Assembly: GCA_000438155.1 (NCBI GenBank)
Contig: FR902883.1
Span: forward strand, 1-5,591
Length of the DNA stretch: 5,591 nt
DNA from: Firmicutes bacterium CAG:95
GTDB lineage: Bacteria > Bacillota > Clostridia > Lachnospirales > Lachnospiraceae
Direction of reading: 5' to 3'
Part shown: positions 4,628-5,591 of the stretch, in pieces
How the letters are laid out: each line of letters starts with the position of its first letter
Position numbering within the stretch: position 1 is the first letter of the stretch
The notes under the pieces: generated by a model
What the model was told of the DNA's origin: nothing
What the model saw: the letters and a program-made list of their open reading frames with translations, nothing else
Database searches by the model: none
Made by a program: the position numbers and the translations under genes

Positions 4628-4668
4628 GACGCAGTGCAAAACTGTAATATTACAATCTGCTCTGCGTC
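4628..4668. promoter_or_regulatory. intercistronic dyad with a perfect 12-bp core palindrome
   Basis: The arms GACGCAG (4628-4634) and CTGCGTC (4662-4668) flank GCA/TGC pairs and a central perfect palindrome TGTAATATTACA (4643-4654). It fills most of the gap between the KTR stop and the flavodoxin ribosome site. No T-run follows, so it is not a standard terminator. It may be an mRNA processing or stability hairpin that sets different levels for the two genes, or an operator whose core is the 12-mer. Confidence 0.55.
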
Positions 4669-4851
4669 TTAGCGTCTGGCAATAGATTGATAATCCACTA
4701 TATGATCCTTTACATTGATAATAAAGTTTTCTTTACATTTTGGACAAAACAGCGGAAAATGTTTTAATTCCGTATCATCCAATATCTGTGTCCGTGTCTT
4801 TGCTTTGCACACCGGACATAGTATCCATTTATCCGTTACTACTGCTTTCAT
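4669..4851 (-). CDS. cysteine-rich KTR family zinc-ribbon-like protein
   Basis: This 60-residue protein reads KWILCPVCKAKTRTQI at 8-23 and FPLFCPKCKENFIINV at 32-47. That gives two CPxC knuckles, Cys12/Cys15 and Cys36/Cys39, which should bind one zinc ion, and the KTR tripeptide that names the family. Such proteins are common beside TetR regulators, resistance genes and conjugative elements in Clostridia; the function is unknown. A longer frame opens with a GTG at 4863, but that GTG is part of the ribosome site AGGAGGTGA (4860-4868). The ATG at 4851, eight bases later, is therefore the true start. It begins 23 bases inside the tetR 3' end, so the two are probably translationally coupled. Confidence 0.88.
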   Translation of the reverse strand: MKAVVTDKWILCPVCKAKTRTQILDDTELKHFPLFCPKCKENFIINVKDHIVDYQSIARR

Positions 4852-5461
4852 CTGACCTGTCACCTCCTGATAAATCCCCTAAAATGCTATCCTTCACACC
4901 TAAGCCTTTTAAATATGTCATACCGGTATTATGAAGCATACGATACATATTTTCTTTTGTATCCTTGACGATTCCTGATGCAATCAGAGTTCCTATCCCC
5001 TGTGTATACACCATCATTGTCATCGTAAAATCCATTACCTGTCTTGGTGTAATCCCAAGCAGTTCTGCCATCTCCTGATACACATTAGCAGCATCCTGAT
5101 TATTCGTCTGTAACTCGAAGCCTGTACTTAGCAGCTGGCTTCGCTCTCCAGTGTAAAGAAAACGAAACAAATTAGGATTTTCTAATGCTAAGTCAATGGT
5201 TCCTTTTCCTCTTTGTTCGAATGTTGCAAGTTCGTTTTCATTCCGACTGTAATACTTATCCGCTACATACTGCTCCGCAAAAGGAATCAATTCCTCACGC
5301 AATCCATCCATTCCACCAAACTGCCATGAAATCGGTGCTGTAGAACAACCCAGTTCCCCGGCTACAGCTTTTATGTTAAGAGCGGCATATCCATTTTTTG
5401 AAACAAGCTCCAGTGCAGCCTGCAGCATATCTTCTTTTTTTATTCTTGGACTACTTGGCAT
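4829..5461 (-). CDS. TetR/AcrR family transcriptional regulator
   Basis: The protein has 210 residues, normal for the family. An N-terminal DNA-binding domain (about 6-53) opens with KKEDMLQAALELVSKNGY. It has the helix-turn-helix LNIKAVAGELGCSTAPISWQF (28-48), in which a Trp-Gln-Phe replaces the usual Y-x-Y-F end of the recognition helix. The C-terminal ligand-binding and dimer domain (about 60-190) contains LALENPNLFRFLYTGER, as in TetR proteins with a WHG-type domain; its ligand is unknown. GGAG lies about seven bases before the ATG. The first gene of the tetR-KTR-flavodoxin block, it should repress its own promoter through the palindrome at 5490-5511. The last ten residues (DRSDESSSNG) are low complexity because this DNA also encodes the KTR ribosome site and start. 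Confidence 0.93.
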   Translation of the reverse strand: MPSSPRIKKEDMLQAALELVSKNGYAALNIKAVAGELGCSTAPISWQFGGMDGLREELIPFAEQYVADKYYSRNENELATFEQRGKGTIDLALENPNLFRFLYTGERSQLLSTGFELQTNNQDAANVYQEMAELLGITPRQVMDFTMTMMVYTQGIGTLIASGIVKDTKENMYRMLHNTGMTYLKGLGVKDSILGDLSGGDRSDESSSNG

Positions 5462-5476
5462 ATAATATCTCCAATG

Positions 5477-5511
5477 CTATAAATTAGTTTACTATAAACT
5501 TGTTTATAGTA
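5477..5511. promoter_or_regulatory. probable TetR operator: 22-bp palindrome plus an extra half-site
   Basis: The arms TACTATAAAC (5490-5499) and GTTTATAGTA (5502-5511) are perfectly complementary around a TT centre. A third CTATAAA (5477-5483) repeats the left half-site 15 bases away toward the tetR start. The palindrome covers the end of the -10 box and the likely transcription start, ideal for autorepression by the adjacent TetR protein. Confidence 0.7.
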
Positions 5512-5535
5512 TATCACTTTATACATACATGTCAA
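5508..5535 (-). promoter_or_regulatory. sigma-A promoter of tetR and the downstream block
   Basis: On the minus strand TTGACA (5530-5535) is perfect and TATACT (5508-5513) differs from consensus at one position; they are 16 bases apart. The -35 box is part of a second palindrome, TGTCA-A-TGACA (5530-5540). The predicted start near 5501 lies inside the operator, about 40 bases before the ATG. Confidence 0.7.
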
Positions 5536-5545
5536 TGACAAGTAT

Positions 5546-5591
5546 CTATTTTTCACTTTCTAAACCTTCATCCGATCCACAATAATTCAAT
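5546..5591 (-). CDS. last codons of an unidentified gene entering from the right edge
   Basis: One minus-strand frame is open from the edge to a TAG and reads LNYCGSDEGLESEK before the stop; the other two frames close at once. The acidic, hydrophilic ending is typical of a protein C-terminus. Its stop lies 10 bases before the -35 box of the tetR promoter. Too little is present to name a family. Confidence 0.3.
   Translation of the reverse strand, partial: LNYCGSDEGLESEK

Noticed and set aside
4852..4863. GTG start that would lengthen the KTR protein by four residues
   Set aside because: The GTG is part of the AGGAGGTGA ribosome site itself; the ATG at 4851 is correctly spaced from it.
4740..4934. 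Plus-strand 64-codon frame
   Set aside because: It is antisense to the KTR and tetR genes, both well supported.
1..5591. CRISPR arrays, tRNA or rRNA genes, complete insertion sequences
   Set aside because: No regularly spaced repeats, cloverleaf, rRNA-like segment, or transposase frame with terminal inverted repeats was seen on either strand.

Overview
The window reads as an AT-rich chromosome segment from a low-GC Gram-positive gut anaerobe, most likely Clostridia and probably Lachnospiraceae. This is inferred from strong GGAGG-type ribosome sites, sigma-A promoters close to consensus, AT-rich codons, and small families typical of that group (cysteine-rich KTR protein, flavodoxin_5-like protein, Abi_2 protein, EEP-type protein). 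Every gene I can support is on the minus strand, so transcription runs from high to low coordinates.

Region by region. The right end (5591-4094) is an operon-like block: the last codons of an unknown gene, a self-standing promoter overlapped by a large palindrome, a TetR/AcrR regulator, a 60-residue four-cysteine KTR protein whose start lies inside the tetR 3' end, an intercistronic dyad, and a flavodoxin-fold protein. Next (4038-3449) is a graveyard of three genes that keep their start signals but have lost their bodies: a lipoprotein signal peptide, a TfoX N-terminus, and a GNAT acetyltransferase whose two ends remain in one frame around a TGA. Then comes an intact alpha/beta hydrolase with a GTG start (3414-2659).

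The centre (2626-1107) is the most interesting part. It is a stand-alone defence-type cassette encoding an Abi_2 (AbiD/AbiF-like) protein with a HEPN RNase motif. Two sigma-A promoters precede it. A predicted RNA of about 55 nt ends in a UUCG-capped hairpin with a U-run, right before the abi ribosome site. That RNA also carries a stretch complementary to the abi Shine-Dalgarno region. The layout is like systems in which a terminated small RNA precedes and controls a toxic RNase gene.

The left part (1106-1) is noisy. It holds an orphan C-terminal winged-helix fragment of an ATP-binding (AlbA_2/AAA_4-type) protein, a stretch with no convincing gene, and a clear promoter driving a possible 28-codon ORF and an EEP-superfamily nuclease/phosphatase cut by the window edge.

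The picture is an accessory segment made of a small defence-like module and decayed gene pieces placed next to ordinary metabolic and regulatory genes. Family assignments rest on recognised motifs only; no database search was possible.
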